Shown here: in pieces, positions 18,731-26,218 of the stretch
Position numbering within the stretch: the first letter of the stretch is position 1
How the letters are laid out: each line of letters opens with the position of its first letter
Source of the DNA: an uncultured Eggerthellaceae bacterium
GTDB lineage: Bacteria; Actinomycetota; Coriobacteriia; Coriobacteriales; Eggerthellaceae
DNA length: 64,000 bases
Direction of reading: 5' to 3'
Assembly (NCBI GenBank): GCA_910588985.1
Contig: CAJURO010000008.1
Location: 1 to 64,000, forward strand
Notes under the pieces: generated by a model
Told to the model about the DNA's origin: nothing
The model's input: only the letters and a program-made list of their open reading frames with translations
The model's database searches: none
Translations under genes and position numbers: made by a program

Positions 18731-19396
18731 CTACTGCTCTTGCTCCTCTGATGGACGCTTCGGACCGCCTGTGGTCACCGTGACCATGGCTGGGCGAAGC
18801 ACCTTGTTGCCCATCTTGTAGCCCTTCTGATAGACCTCGGCGACGGTCTCGTCGAACTGCTCTGCATCTTCAACGGTACCGACAGCCTGCGCCTCAAGCG
18901 CATCGAATGCATCTCCTGCTGGGTCGATGACCATGACCCCATCCTTTTCGAGCGTGTTCACGAACTTCGTGAGCACTGCCTCGACACCGCTTAGAAGGCC
19001 CACTTCGCCATTGTTCTTGGCATAGTCGATCGAGCGCTCAAGGTCGTCGATCACCGGGATCAGGCTGGAGACAAGCCGCTCAGCTGCAAGCGCCTTCTCG
19101 TTTTCGCGCTGCTCTTTCTGACGGCGACGATACGTATCCCACTCTGCGTGAAGGCGAACGTACTTGTCCTTCCACTCAGCAGCTTCTCGTGCCGCCGCAT
19201 CAGCCGCAGCCTCAGCTTCAACCTCATCGAGCGCGCCATCGACGATAGCGGCTGCCTCAGCCTCGAGCACTGCGTCCAAGACCTCTTCGCCCTCCTGTGA
19301 TGCTTGGGCATCTTTGGCGGCATCGGCCGTTGGAGCGCTCGCCTGCTCTTCAGCTTGCGCAGCGCTTGCGTCTTTCTTGGTTTCCTCGTTGCTCAT
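18731..19396 (-). CDS. grpE: Nucleotide exchange factor GrpE
   Basis: The DnaK nucleotide exchange factor. The first 80 or so residues are Ala/Glu-rich and probably disordered. The conserved coiled coil (YVRLHAEWDTYRRRQKEQ) and beta domain (GVMVIDPAGDAFD, QKGYKMGNKVLRPAMVTV) follow. The open frame extends 21 codons further upstream, but the ATG at 19396 (MSNEETKKD) sits 7 bases behind GAAAGG and is preferred. It is the second gene of the heat-shock operon. Confidence 0.94.
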   Translation of the reverse strand: MSNEETKKDASAAQAEEQASAPTADAAKDAQASQEGEEVLDAVLEAEAAAIVDGALDEVEAEAAADAAAREAAEWKDKYVRLHAEWDTYRRRQKEQRENEKALAAERLVSSLIPVIDDLERSIDYAKNNGEVGLLSGVEAVLTKFVNTLEKDGVMVIDPAGDAFDALEAQAVGTVEDAEQFDETVAEVYQKGYKMGNKVLRPAMVTVTTGGPKRPSEEQEQ

Positions 19397-19489
19397 ATCA
19401 GTGCCTTTCAAAGAAGGTGCGCCTGCATATGAGGCGCACCTTTCGCGAACTTCGATCAATGAAGAGGGAATCTGTGCGTCGCGTTTGCG

Positions 19490-21394
19490 CTATTTCGCCT
19501 CATCCTCATCGTCGACCACCTCGTAGTCAGCTTCGATGGTCTCATCAGCTGGCGTGGTCTCAGCAGTCTCGGCCTGAGCGCCCGCCTGTGCGCCCTCGGT
19601 GGAGTAGACCACCTCGGCCAGCTTGTAGCCTGCCTGCTGCATGCGCTCGGTTGCTGCCTTGATAGCCTCAAGGTCAGTGCCCTGGAGCGCTGTTTGCGCC
19701 TCGGCGATGGCAGCTTCAGCCTCAGACTTCGCATCAGCTGGAACCTTGTCGCCAAGCTCGCTCAGTGTTTGCTGGGTAGCGCCCACGAGCGCCTCAGCGT
19801 TGTTGCGAACCTCGACCTCTTCCTTATGGCGAGCGTCTTCCTCGGCATGCTGCTCAGCATCCTTGACCATGCGGTCGACTTCGTCATCAGAGAGCGCCGT
19901 CGATCCCGAGATGGTGATCTGCTGCTGCTTGCCTGTGCCCAGATCCTTCGCGGATACGTTCACGATGCCATTCGCGTCGATATCGAAGGTGACCTCGATT
20001 TGCGGAACGCCACGGCGCGCAGCCGGGATGCCTGTGAGCTGGAAGCGGCCAAGCGTCTTGTTGCCAGCTGCCATCTCGCGCTCGCCCTGAAGGACATGGA
20101 CCTCAACGGATGTCTGGTTGTCAGCAGCCGTGGAGTAGATCTCCGTCTTGCGTGTCGGAATGGTGGTATTGCGCTCGATCATCTTGGTCATGACGCCGCC
20201 CATGGTCTCAACGCCAAGGGAGAGCGGGGTCACGTCAAGAAGCAGGATGCCAGTCACATCGCCTGAGAGAACGCCACCTTGGATGGCTGCACCCATTGCA
20301 ACGACCTCATCTGGGTTGACGGACATGTTCGGCTTCTTGCCCGTGAGCTTCTCAACGAGCTCCTGCACCGCAGGCATACGAGTTGAGCCGCCAACGAGGA
20401 TGACCTCGTCAAGCTCGCCAGCCTTGAGGCCTGCATCCTTCAGTGCCTGCTCAACAGGCTTCTTGCAACGCTCGAGAAGGTCCTTCGTGATGCGCTCGAA
20501 CTCAGCACGCGTGAGCGTGTAGTCCAAGTGCTTCGGGCCATCTGCGCCAGCGGTAATGAATGGCAGATTGATGTTGGTTTGCGAGGTGGAGGAAAGCTCC
20601 ATCTTCGCCTTCTCTGCAGCCTCCTTCAAGCGCTGCAAGGCCATCTTGTCATCGCGTAGGTCGATGCCGTTGTCAGCCTTGAACTTGTCTGCCAACCAGT
20701 CGATGATGCGCTGGTCCCAGTCATCGCCACCAAGGTGATTGTCGCCTGCAGTCGAAGCAACTTCGAAGACGCCGTCACCGAGCTCAAGCACAGACACGTC
20801 GAACGTGCCACCGCCGAGGTCGAAGACGAGGATCTTCTCGTCATGATCGGCCTTGTCAAGACCATAGGCCAAGGCAGCTGCTGTCGGCTCGTTGATGATA
20901 CGCTCGACCTCAAGGCCTGCGATCTTGCCTGCGTCTTTCGTTGCCTGACGCTGTGCATCATTGAAGTAAGCAGGAACGGTGATGACTGCCTTCGTGATGG
21001 TTTCGCCAACCTGCTTCTCAGCATCTGTCTTCAGCTTTTGAAGAACCATAGCCGAGATCTCCTCAGGGGTGTATGACTTGCCATCAATATCGATGACGGC
21101 ACGACCATCTTTGCCCTTCTCAACCTTATAGGAAACGGTCTTCTGCTCTTCAGGGGTCTCGTCATAGGAGCGACCAATGAAGCGCTTGACAGAGGAGACC
21201 GTGTTCTCTGGGTTGGTGACCGCCTGGTTCTTCGCTGCTTTACCGACAACGCGTTCACCGTCCTTGCGGAAGCCCTCGACTGACGGAGTCGTGCGATCAC
21301 CTTCTGCGTTCACAAGGATCTCAGGCTCCGAACCCTCCATCACAGCCATAGCTGAATTGGTGGTGCCTAAGTCAATTCCGAGAATCTTGCCCAT
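19490..21394 (-). CDS. dnaK: Chaperone DnaK (Hsp70)
   Basis: A 634-residue Hsp70 with the nucleotide-binding signature GIDLGTTNSAMAVMEG, VFDLGGGTFDVSVLEL, the ILVGGSTRMPAVQELV motif and a typical substrate domain (LLLDVTPLSLGVETMGG). The C-terminus is an acidic lid tail ending DYEVVDDEDEAK. The frame runs 12 codons further upstream, but the ATG at 21394 behind GAGGAG (6 bases) gives the canonical MGKILGIDLG start. It heads the leftward operon that includes grpE, dnaJ, hspR and clpB. Confidence 0.98.
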   Translation of the reverse strand: MGKILGIDLGTTNSAMAVMEGSEPEILVNAEGDRTTPSVEGFRKDGERVVGKAAKNQAVTNPENTVSSVKRFIGRSYDETPEEQKTVSYKVEKGKDGRAVIDIDGKSYTPEEISAMVLQKLKTDAEKQVGETITKAVITVPAYFNDAQRQATKDAGKIAGLEVERIINEPTAAALAYGLDKADHDEKILVFDLGGGTFDVSVLELGDGVFEVASTAGDNHLGGDDWDQRIIDWLADKFKADNGIDLRDDKMALQRLKEAAEKAKMELSSTSQTNINLPFITAGADGPKHLDYTLTRAEFERITKDLLERCKKPVEQALKDAGLKAGELDEVILVGGSTRMPAVQELVEKLTGKKPNMSVNPDEVVAMGAAIQGGVLSGDVTGILLLDVTPLSLGVETMGGVMTKMIERNTTIPTRKTEIYSTAADNQTSVEVHVLQGEREMAAGNKTLGRFQLTGIPAARRGVPQIEVTFDIDANGIVNVSAKDLGTGKQQQITISGSTALSDDEVDRMVKDAEQHAEEDARHKEEVEVRNNAEALVGATQQTLSELGDKVPADAKSEAEAAIAEAQTALQGTDLEAIKAATERMQQAGYKLAEVVYSTEGAQAGAQAETAETTPADETIEADYEVVDDEDEAK

Positions 21395-21451
21395 TTCGAA
21401 CTCCTCACTTTCTTTCGCTTTTTCGTTCATTCGTTCGATTTGTTGTCCAGC

Positions 21452-21480
21452 ATAATATAATCTAAGTCTGCATGTGTCAA
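21452..21480 (-). promoter_or_regulatory. dnaK operon promoter
   Basis: On the minus strand a perfect TTGACA -35 and a TATTAT -10 are spaced 17 bases apart, about 60 bases upstream of the dnaK ATG. This is a strong vegetative promoter, as expected for an operon controlled by repression rather than by an alternative sigma factor. Confidence 0.75.
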
Positions 21481-21481
21481 G
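21461..21481 (-). promoter_or_regulatory. Candidate HspR operator (degenerate HAIR)
   Basis: The minus strand reads CTTGACA-N7-ACTTAGA, matching 9 of 14 positions of the HAIR consensus CTTGAGT-N7-ACTCAAG with exact spacing, and it overlaps the -35 box and spacer of the dnaK promoter. Two further TCAAG/CTCAA half-sites lie 20 and 42 bases away (21497-21501, 21518-21522). Binding by the HspR encoded in the same operon is inferred. Confidence 0.5.
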
Positions 21482-21494
21482 TTTTATCAGTAAT

Positions 21495-21688
21495 AATCAA
21501 GCATCTTACTTCACAGACTCAACACAAATGGGACTCTACGCTCTTTTGCGAAAGGCGAGAAGGTCTTTGACCTGCTTGTTGCGCAAAGCGAAGGAAAGCG
21601 TTGCGCTTCTGAAAAGATCCTTGATGGCGACAACCTTGGTATCAGGCCGTCTCTTACGCCCAGAAGCCTGTTATCAAAAATTTTATGA
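21495..21688 (+). other. Intergenic region with a possible gene relic
   Basis: Between the dnaK promoter and the ferredoxin gene lie about 330 bases with no credible gene. One plus-strand frame is open from 21497 to a TGA at 21686 and reads protein-like (LRSFAKGEKVFDLLVAQSEG, then CASEKILDGDNLG), but it has no ATG, GTG or TTG start and no ribosome-binding site. A second overlapping frame (21474-21764) has a start but atypical composition. It may be a decayed gene. No family was recognised. Confidence 0.25.
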
Positions 21689-21715
21689 ATCCTACTTGCG
21701 TCACGTAGGATTCAT
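21685..21715 (+). promoter_or_regulatory. Perfect 11-bp inverted repeat upstream of the ferredoxin gene
   Basis: ATGAATCCTAC and GTAGGATTCAT are separated by 9 bases. A possible -35 (TTGCGT) lies in the spacer and a TATCTT -10 follows 16 bases later, so the palindrome would straddle the ferredoxin promoter as an operator. There is no U-run, so it is not an intrinsic terminator. The regulator is unknown. Confidence 0.5.
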
Positions 21716-21821
21716 GGTATCTTTCGCGAAGAGCAAAGGGGTGCTTTGGCGAGGAAGCGGCTAACGAGAGCCCTCGGCCCCTGTGATTTTCGAAATAGGG
21801 TTTTCGAAAGAAGGAGTTGAT

Positions 21822-22010
21822 ATGTCACATCCAATCATTGAGGCAGATGAGTGCATCGGTTGTGGTATCTGCGTAGATGCCTGCCCGCAGGAGGTTCTCG
21901 AAGTTGTCGACGGAACCGCTGAGGCTGTGAATGAAGATGCTTGCATCGCTTGCGGTGACTGTGTGGAAGAGTGCCCGATGGGCGCAATCCCGGAGATCGT
22001 CGAAGACTAA
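21822..22010 (+). CDS. 2x[4Fe-4S] ferredoxin
   Basis: A 62-residue clostridial-type ferredoxin with two CxxCxxCxxxCP clusters (CIGCGICVDACP and CIACGDCVEECP), a cytoplasmic low-potential electron carrier. The start at MSHPIIEADE is set by AAGGAG five bases upstream; the frame extends 13 codons further without support. It is monocistronic, with a palindromic promoter region upstream and an intrinsic terminator 28 bases downstream. Two copies of TTTTCGAAA, 14 bases apart, lie just before the ribosome-binding site and may add regulation. Confidence 0.95.
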   Translation: MSHPIIEADECIGCGICVDACPQEVLEVVDGTAEAVNEDACIACGDCVEECPMGAIPEIVED

Positions 22011-22038
22011 GCTCCAGCACACCTTTCATTGCATATGT

Positions 22039-22066
22039 AAGGCGCTCCTCTGAGCGCCTTTTCTTT
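22039..22066 (+). terminator. Intrinsic terminator of the ferredoxin gene
   Basis: The stem AAGGCGCTC/GAGCGCCTT with a four-base loop is followed by TTCTTTT. It abuts the left edge of the interspersed element at 22065. Confidence 0.85.
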
Positions 22067-22232
22067 TGCCTTTGGTAACCTAGATTAGATGTACAAGGGG
22101 TTGCCCCATGATGGTGAAAGCGAGGTAAGCCAAAGTCGCTGAGAGACCTTGGCTCGAAGCGACGACGCGGCGAGACTTTCACCATCATGGGGCGACCCAA
22201 AATGTATTCGAACGAGGGCTAATAAGCTCTCT
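22065..22232. repeat. Interspersed palindromic element, copy A
   Basis: About 168 bases. The left arm (GGTAACCTAGATTAGATGTACA, then GGGTTGCCCCATGATGG) resembles the left arm of copy B. The ~55 bp core (22121-22175) is flanked by GGTGAAAG and CTTTCACC inverted repeats and is nearly identical to the core of copies B and C, but it runs in the opposite direction relative to the left arm. It ends about 22 bases before the hypE stop codon. No protein is encoded. Boundaries are approximate. Confidence 0.75.
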
Positions 22233-22254
22233 GCTAAAGAGAATCGAGAAATCG

Positions 22255-23277
22255 CTAGCAGATGCGTGGAAGCTGTTCTCCTACGAGCATGTCGAGAACC
22301 CGCTTGCTCCCAAATGTCGTCTTCAAGCTTACGCGTGGCCCACGCTCGGGCGTGCTGATCTCGCAGACTTCGCCGATGATGGCCGCATCCTTGCCATATG
22401 CTGATGACTTCATCGCAGCGAGTGCTGCCTCGGCCTCATCAGGAGCCACCACGCACACCATCTTGCCTTCGTTCGCCACTTGGAGCACATCATATCCCAG
22501 CATCTCGCAAGCGCCGAGCACCGCAGGCTTCACAGGGATGCTCTCTTCCGACACCTCGATGTCCACTCCAGACTGAGCTGCGAGCTCGTTGAGCGTTGAC
22601 GCCAGACCACCGCGCGTAGGATCGCGAAAGCAGCGAACATGAGAAGCTGCGTCCAAGACAGCAGCGATAAGGTGATTCAATGGTGCTGCATCGGTCTGGA
22701 TGTCGGCCTGGAAGTTCAGGCCCTCGCGACAGCTCATGATCGTGATGCCGTGGTCACCAAGCGTTCCGCTCACAAGCACCTTATCTCCTGGTTTGCAAAA
22801 TGCTCCGCTCAGGTTCACGCCAGGAGCCAACTCCCCCACGCCTGACGTATTGATGAAGATGCCGTCGCCACTGCCACGACCGACCACCTTCGTATCGCCC
22901 GTCACAATGACCACCCCCGCCTCTTCGGCGGCATCTCGCATGGATGCACAAATGCGCAGAAGGTCCTCCATCGGGAACCCCTCTTCAAGCACCATCGCGC
23001 AGCTTATGTAGCGCGGAGTGGCGCCGCTTGTGGCCACATCGTTCACGGTACCGCATACAGCCAAACGTCCGATATCCCCACCAGGGAAGAAATGCGGCGT
23101 CACAACGAACGAATCCGTCGAGAAGGCAAGACGTGCTCCCCCAAGGGCGAGCACGGCGGCATCGTCTCCCGTCAAAAGCTCTTCAGAGCCATATGCTTTA
23201 TAGAAGACCTCGTCGATCAAGCGCTTCATCATCGATCCGCCCGATCCATGGCCAAGCATCACCTGAGTATCGTTCAT
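22255..23277 (-). CDS. hypE: Hydrogenase maturation protein HypE
   Basis: An AIR-synthase-like ATPase of about 340 residues that dehydrates the S-carboxamide on its own C-terminal cysteine to a thiocyanate, the CN donor for NiFe-hydrogenase. It has the N-terminal LGHGSGG motif, GDDAAVL, ATP-binding VIVTGDTKVV and the diagnostic C-terminal PRIC carrying the modified cysteine. No other hyp or hydrogenase genes are in the window. It is the last gene of a leftward nickel operon with nikR, 38 bases downstream of it. Confidence 0.96.
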   Translation of the reverse strand: MNDTQVMLGHGSGGSMMKRLIDEVFYKAYGSEELLTGDDAAVLALGGARLAFSTDSFVVTPHFFPGGDIGRLAVCGTVNDVATSGATPRYISCAMVLEEGFPMEDLLRICASMRDAAEEAGVVIVTGDTKVVGRGSGDGIFINTSGVGELAPGVNLSGAFCKPGDKVLVSGTLGDHGITIMSCREGLNFQADIQTDAAPLNHLIAAVLDAASHVRCFRDPTRGGLASTLNELAAQSGVDIEVSEESIPVKPAVLGACEMLGYDVLQVANEGKMVCVVAPDEAEAALAAMKSSAYGKDAAIIGEVCEISTPERGPRVSLKTTFGSKRVLDMLVGEQLPRIC

Positions 23278-23315
23278 AGCTCCCTCACGTTCCTAGAATG
23301 CGCGATACAGCACGC

Positions 23316-23759
23316 TCAACGCGTTATGCTCGTGGTCGTAAGGACCAGTTTTCCGTTCGAGACACCCTTCGTACCCATGATCAGGTGCGCAATGGTCTGC
23401 ACAAGGTCCGTATCTCCTCGCAGCACGATCACCTCAAGGCAAAGATGCTGGTCGACATGCACGTGCATGGTCGAGACGATGTTGTCGAAGTAATCATGCT
23501 GGATGGCATGCAGCTTATCGGTGAGCGCGCTTGCATGATGGTCATAGGCGATGGTGAGCGTCCCCATCACTTGAGTGCCAGGAACGGATGCTTTCGACTC
23601 AACAAGCGCATCACGCACCAGATCGCGAATGACCTCGCTCCGATTCTTCGCAAGCCCCCGTCGCGCCACAAGCTGATCGAATTCGATCAGAAGATCCTCT
23701 GGCATAGCCACGGAGAATCGCATCAGGTCATTCGATCGCTGTCTTTCTCTATCAGACAT
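23316..23759 (-). CDS. nikR: Nickel-responsive regulator NikR
   Basis: 147 residues: an N-terminal ribbon-helix-helix domain (MRFSVAMPEDLLIEFDQLV, NRSEVIRDLVRDAL) and a C-terminal ACT-like nickel-binding domain with the ligand set H...MHVHVDQHLCLEV (His, His, His, Cys). NikR is a tetrameric Ni-dependent repressor of nickel uptake. It lies between a small helical protein and hypE, consistent with nickel supply for hydrogenase. No nickel transporter is present here. Confidence 0.94.
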   Translation of the reverse strand: MSDRERQRSNDLMRFSVAMPEDLLIEFDQLVARRGLAKNRSEVIRDLVRDALVESKASVPGTQVMGTLTIAYDHHASALTDKLHAIQHDYFDNIVSTMHVHVDQHLCLEVIVLRGDTDLVQTIAHLIMGTKGVSNGKLVLTTTSITR

Positions 23760-23763
23760 ATGA

Positions 23764-24018
23764 TCAGACCAGGCTCACGCTTACGCCGCCCGCTTGCTCT
23801 GCGTCCTCTTCGATGGCATCTTTCGCTTCATCGAGCATCGCACGCACATCGTCGAGCATCGCTTGAGCCTCATGAAGCTTTCGGGATACATTCTCAAAAC
23901 CTGCATCCTCCACGGTATGAGCCAGATTATGCGTCCATCTGCGCTCAAGCTTGATATGATCGTCGATCTGCTCGATCATGAGCTCGAGCTGTCCTGTATT
24001 GACACCGTTGCTGCACAT
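23764..24018 (-). CDS. Small helical protein, first gene of the nikR-hypE operon
   Basis: About 84 residues, starting at MCSNGVNTGQLEL behind an AGGAGG ribosome-binding site; the frame runs 12 codons further upstream without one. It is predicted to be almost wholly helical and acidic (HEAQAMLDDVRAMLDEAKDA). The stop lies 4 bases before the nikR start, so the two are translationally linked. I do not recognise the family. Context suggests a role connected with nickel or hydrogenase maturation. Confidence 0.65.
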   Translation of the reverse strand: MCSNGVNTGQLELMIEQIDDHIKLERRWTHNLAHTVEDAGFENVSRKLHEAQAMLDDVRAMLDEAKDAIEEDAEQAGGVSVSLV

Positions 24019-24111
24019 ATCTCCTCCTTGAAGGTTGGTTGGTATACACTGCAATCACGATGCAGCTCATCCATGATCTGCACGATGCGAAAGAACAGTG
24101 TGAAGAACCAA

Positions 24112-24591
24112 ATGGATAGTAACATCTTTGAATTCAATGCAGCAAGCGTGATGACGCATTATGCCGATTTTATAGACGGAAGCACAAATAGCATTGCCCT
24201 TGTGCTGTCAACAAGCGACCTCGTGCCAGAAGCGAAGCGCGCGCTCGCCCTTTCCTGCGCTCAACTCGGATATGGCACCGATGCTTGTTGCTGGGCAACG
24301 GTCGTTCGTGAAAACGGGTCAGAGGCCGAAGCAACGCCAAAAGCGCTTGCCGCAATCGACGTGAAGCAGATCGTCGAAGGGATGGATCCTGCGGCTATCA
24401 TCGCTGCCGATGCCACTACGGTCGCGCTTCTTGGTGAAGCGTATGCGTGCGATATCCCGCTTGATGCTCATACACGCATCCTTGGGCGCGAGGTCACTGC
24501 TTTTGCTGACTTCGCAGGCATGTTGGGCGAGGAGCGCGAAAAGCAGCGTGCATGGGCATTGCTCAAGAAGATGAGCCGTTCGCACGCCTGA
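24112..24591 (+). CDS. Hypothetical protein
   Basis: About 159 residues starting MDSNIFEFNAASVMTH, with in-frame GTG and ATG alternatives at 24100 and 24085. There is no clear ribosome-binding site, though GAAGAA precedes the ATG. The protein is soluble, Ala-rich and helical, with no signal peptide, membrane segment or recognisable motif. It is transcribed away from the nikR operon and ends just before an intrinsic terminator, which supports its being a real gene. Function unknown. Confidence 0.6.
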   Translation: MDSNIFEFNAASVMTHYADFIDGSTNSIALVLSTSDLVPEAKRALALSCAQLGYGTDACCWATVVRENGSEAEATPKALAAIDVKQIVEGMDPAAIIAADATTVALLGEAYACDIPLDAHTRILGREVTAFADFAGMLGEEREKQRAWALLKKMSRSHA

Positions 24592-24616
24592 TCTTGCTCT
24601 CTTATCCTGCGAAAGG

Positions 24617-24636
24617 AGCGCACGAGGCGCTTTTTT
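24617..24636 (+). terminator. Intrinsic terminator
   Basis: A short AGCGC/GCGCT stem with a five-base loop is followed by a run of T. It lies 25 bases after the hypothetical gene and directly before interspersed element B. Confidence 0.75.
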
Positions 24637-24638
24637 AG

Positions 24639-24812
24639 AGAGGCTCTGGTAACCCAGATTAAATGTACAGTGGGTTGCCCTATGACGAATGAAAGTCTCG
24701 CCGCGTCGCCGCTTCGAGCCAAGGTCTCTCAGCTCCTTTGGCTTACCTCGCTTTCATCATCATATGGCATCCTTCAAGCGCAATATATTCAGCTTGGGTT
24801 ACCAGAGCCTCT
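24639..24812. repeat. Interspersed palindromic element, copy B (18-bp perfect terminal inverted repeats)
   Basis: A 174-base element. The ends AGAGGCTCTGGTAACCCA (24639-24656) and TGGGTTACCAGAGCCTCT (24795-24812) are perfect inverted repeats, like a MITE. Inside, GAAAG and CTTTC flank the shared core, which itself can fold (GAGCCAAGG with CCTTTGGCT). The right end overlaps the argH stop codon (24811-24813). The element lies between the terminator of the rightward gene and the end of argH. No transposase is nearby. Confidence 0.85.
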
Positions 24813-26202
24813 ATATAAGTACGCCTTCGTCCGCCTTGAGTCGCGCCTTCACCTCATCTAGCTGCACGCGCACTGCCTCTGAGGCCGTTCCACCATACGA
24901 TGTCCTTGCTTCCACGATGCCTTCGATGGAAAGGGCATCGGCAATGTCATCCTCGAATAGGTCGCATTCCTGCTTGAGATCTGCAAGGTCGAGATCATCG
25001 AGCATGCAGCCGCGCTTTTCGCACGTGAGCACAAGGTGTCCTACGATCTCATGGGCCTTCCTGAACGGAACGCCACGCTTTGCCAGGTAGTCGGCCACGT
25101 CCGTTGCCGCAAGGTGCCCTTTATCGCATGCCGCACGCATCGCATCAGAATTCACCTGCATCTCGGAGAGCATCCCAGCCATGCATCGGTAGCTCTGCTC
25201 AAGCGTCAGGACAGCATCGATGGTACCGTTCTTGTCCTCCTGCATATCCTTGTTATAGGCAAGGGGCAAGCCCTTCATCGTCATGAGCAGCCCCATGAGA
25301 TCGCCCACGACGCGACCCGTCTTGCCTCGAATAAGCTCGGCAAAGTCTGGGTTCTTCTTCTGCGGCATGATCGAAGAGCCTGTTGAGTACGAATCCGAGA
25401 GCGTGATGTAGCCAAACTCGGAAGTCGACCAGATGATGAACTCTTCGCAAAGACGCGAAAGATGCATGCACGACACGCTTGCCGCATACATGAGGTCGAG
25501 CAGGAAATCACGATCCGAGACCGCATCAAGCGAATTCGGGATGGGATGGTCGAACCCGAGGAGATCAGCTGTCTGGAAGCGATCGGTCCCATATGTCGTG
25601 CCTCCAAGCGCAGCAGCCCCCAGCGGGCACGCATCAGCCGCATCACGTGCCGCTACCAACCGAGTGAAGTCACGCGTGAACATCCACGCGTACGCAAGCA
25701 GATGATGAGAAAGCAGCACTGGTTGCGCATGCTGCATATGAGTGACCCCCGGCAGTATGACCGTGCTATAACGCTCGGCAAGGTCAACGAGCACCTGACG
25801 AAGCTTCACGTTCGCATACATAAGGTTCATCGCGCTCTTCTTCGCGAAGAGGCGTGTGTCGGTAGCTACTTGGTCATTGCGACTACGAGCCGTATGCAAG
25901 CGAGCACCCGCGCTTCCGATGCGTTCAGTGAGCGCGCGCTCGATCGAGAGATGGATATCCTCGTCGTTGATGTCGAACGTGAACTTGCCTGCCTTGATCT
26001 CTCCTCGAATGTCCTCAAGGCCTGCCTTGATCTGGCTGGCATCCTCTTCGGTTATGATGCCGCATGTAGCCAGCATCGTCGCATGAGCGATGGAGCCATC
26101 GATATCCTCCTCGAAGAGCTGCTTGTCAACAGGCAACGATGCCCCGAACGCCGTTGTGAACGCATCCGTTCTCTCTTCGAATCTGCCAGACCAAAGGGCC
26201 AT
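24811..26202 (-). CDS. argH: Argininosuccinate lyase
   Basis: The last step of arginine biosynthesis: argininosuccinate to arginine plus fumarate. A 463-residue fumarase-superfamily enzyme with the signature GSSIMPQKKNPD, MALWSGRF at the N-terminus, and SRNDQVATDTRLF. The ATG at 26202 is 8 bases behind AGGAG; an in-frame GTG three codons earlier overlaps that site. It starts 16 bases after argG. Its stop codon lies within the terminal repeat of element B. Confidence 0.97.
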   Translation of the reverse strand: MALWSGRFEERTDAFTTAFGASLPVDKQLFEEDIDGSIAHATMLATCGIITEEDASQIKAGLEDIRGEIKAGKFTFDINDEDIHLSIERALTERIGSAGARLHTARSRNDQVATDTRLFAKKSAMNLMYANVKLRQVLVDLAERYSTVILPGVTHMQHAQPVLLSHHLLAYAWMFTRDFTRLVAARDAADACPLGAAALGGTTYGTDRFQTADLLGFDHPIPNSLDAVSDRDFLLDLMYAASVSCMHLSRLCEEFIIWSTSEFGYITLSDSYSTGSSIMPQKKNPDFAELIRGKTGRVVGDLMGLLMTMKGLPLAYNKDMQEDKNGTIDAVLTLEQSYRCMAGMLSEMQVNSDAMRAACDKGHLAATDVADYLAKRGVPFRKAHEIVGHLVLTCEKRGCMLDDLDLADLKQECDLFEDDIADALSIEGIVEARTSYGGTASEAVRVQLDEVKARLKADEGVLI

Positions 26203-26218
26203 GTGCTTCACTCCTGCC

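Noticed and set aside
21474..21764. 96-codon plus-strand frame between dnaK and ferredoxin
   Set aside because: It begins inside the dnaK promoter, runs through the palindrome and has no ribosome-binding site.
24689..25090. Similar peptides with SPRRRFE in frames at 22 kb, 24.7 kb and 52.6 kb
   Set aside because: The similarity is due to the shared nucleotide repeat. The frames differ in length and lack ribosome-binding sites, so no small-protein family is claimed.
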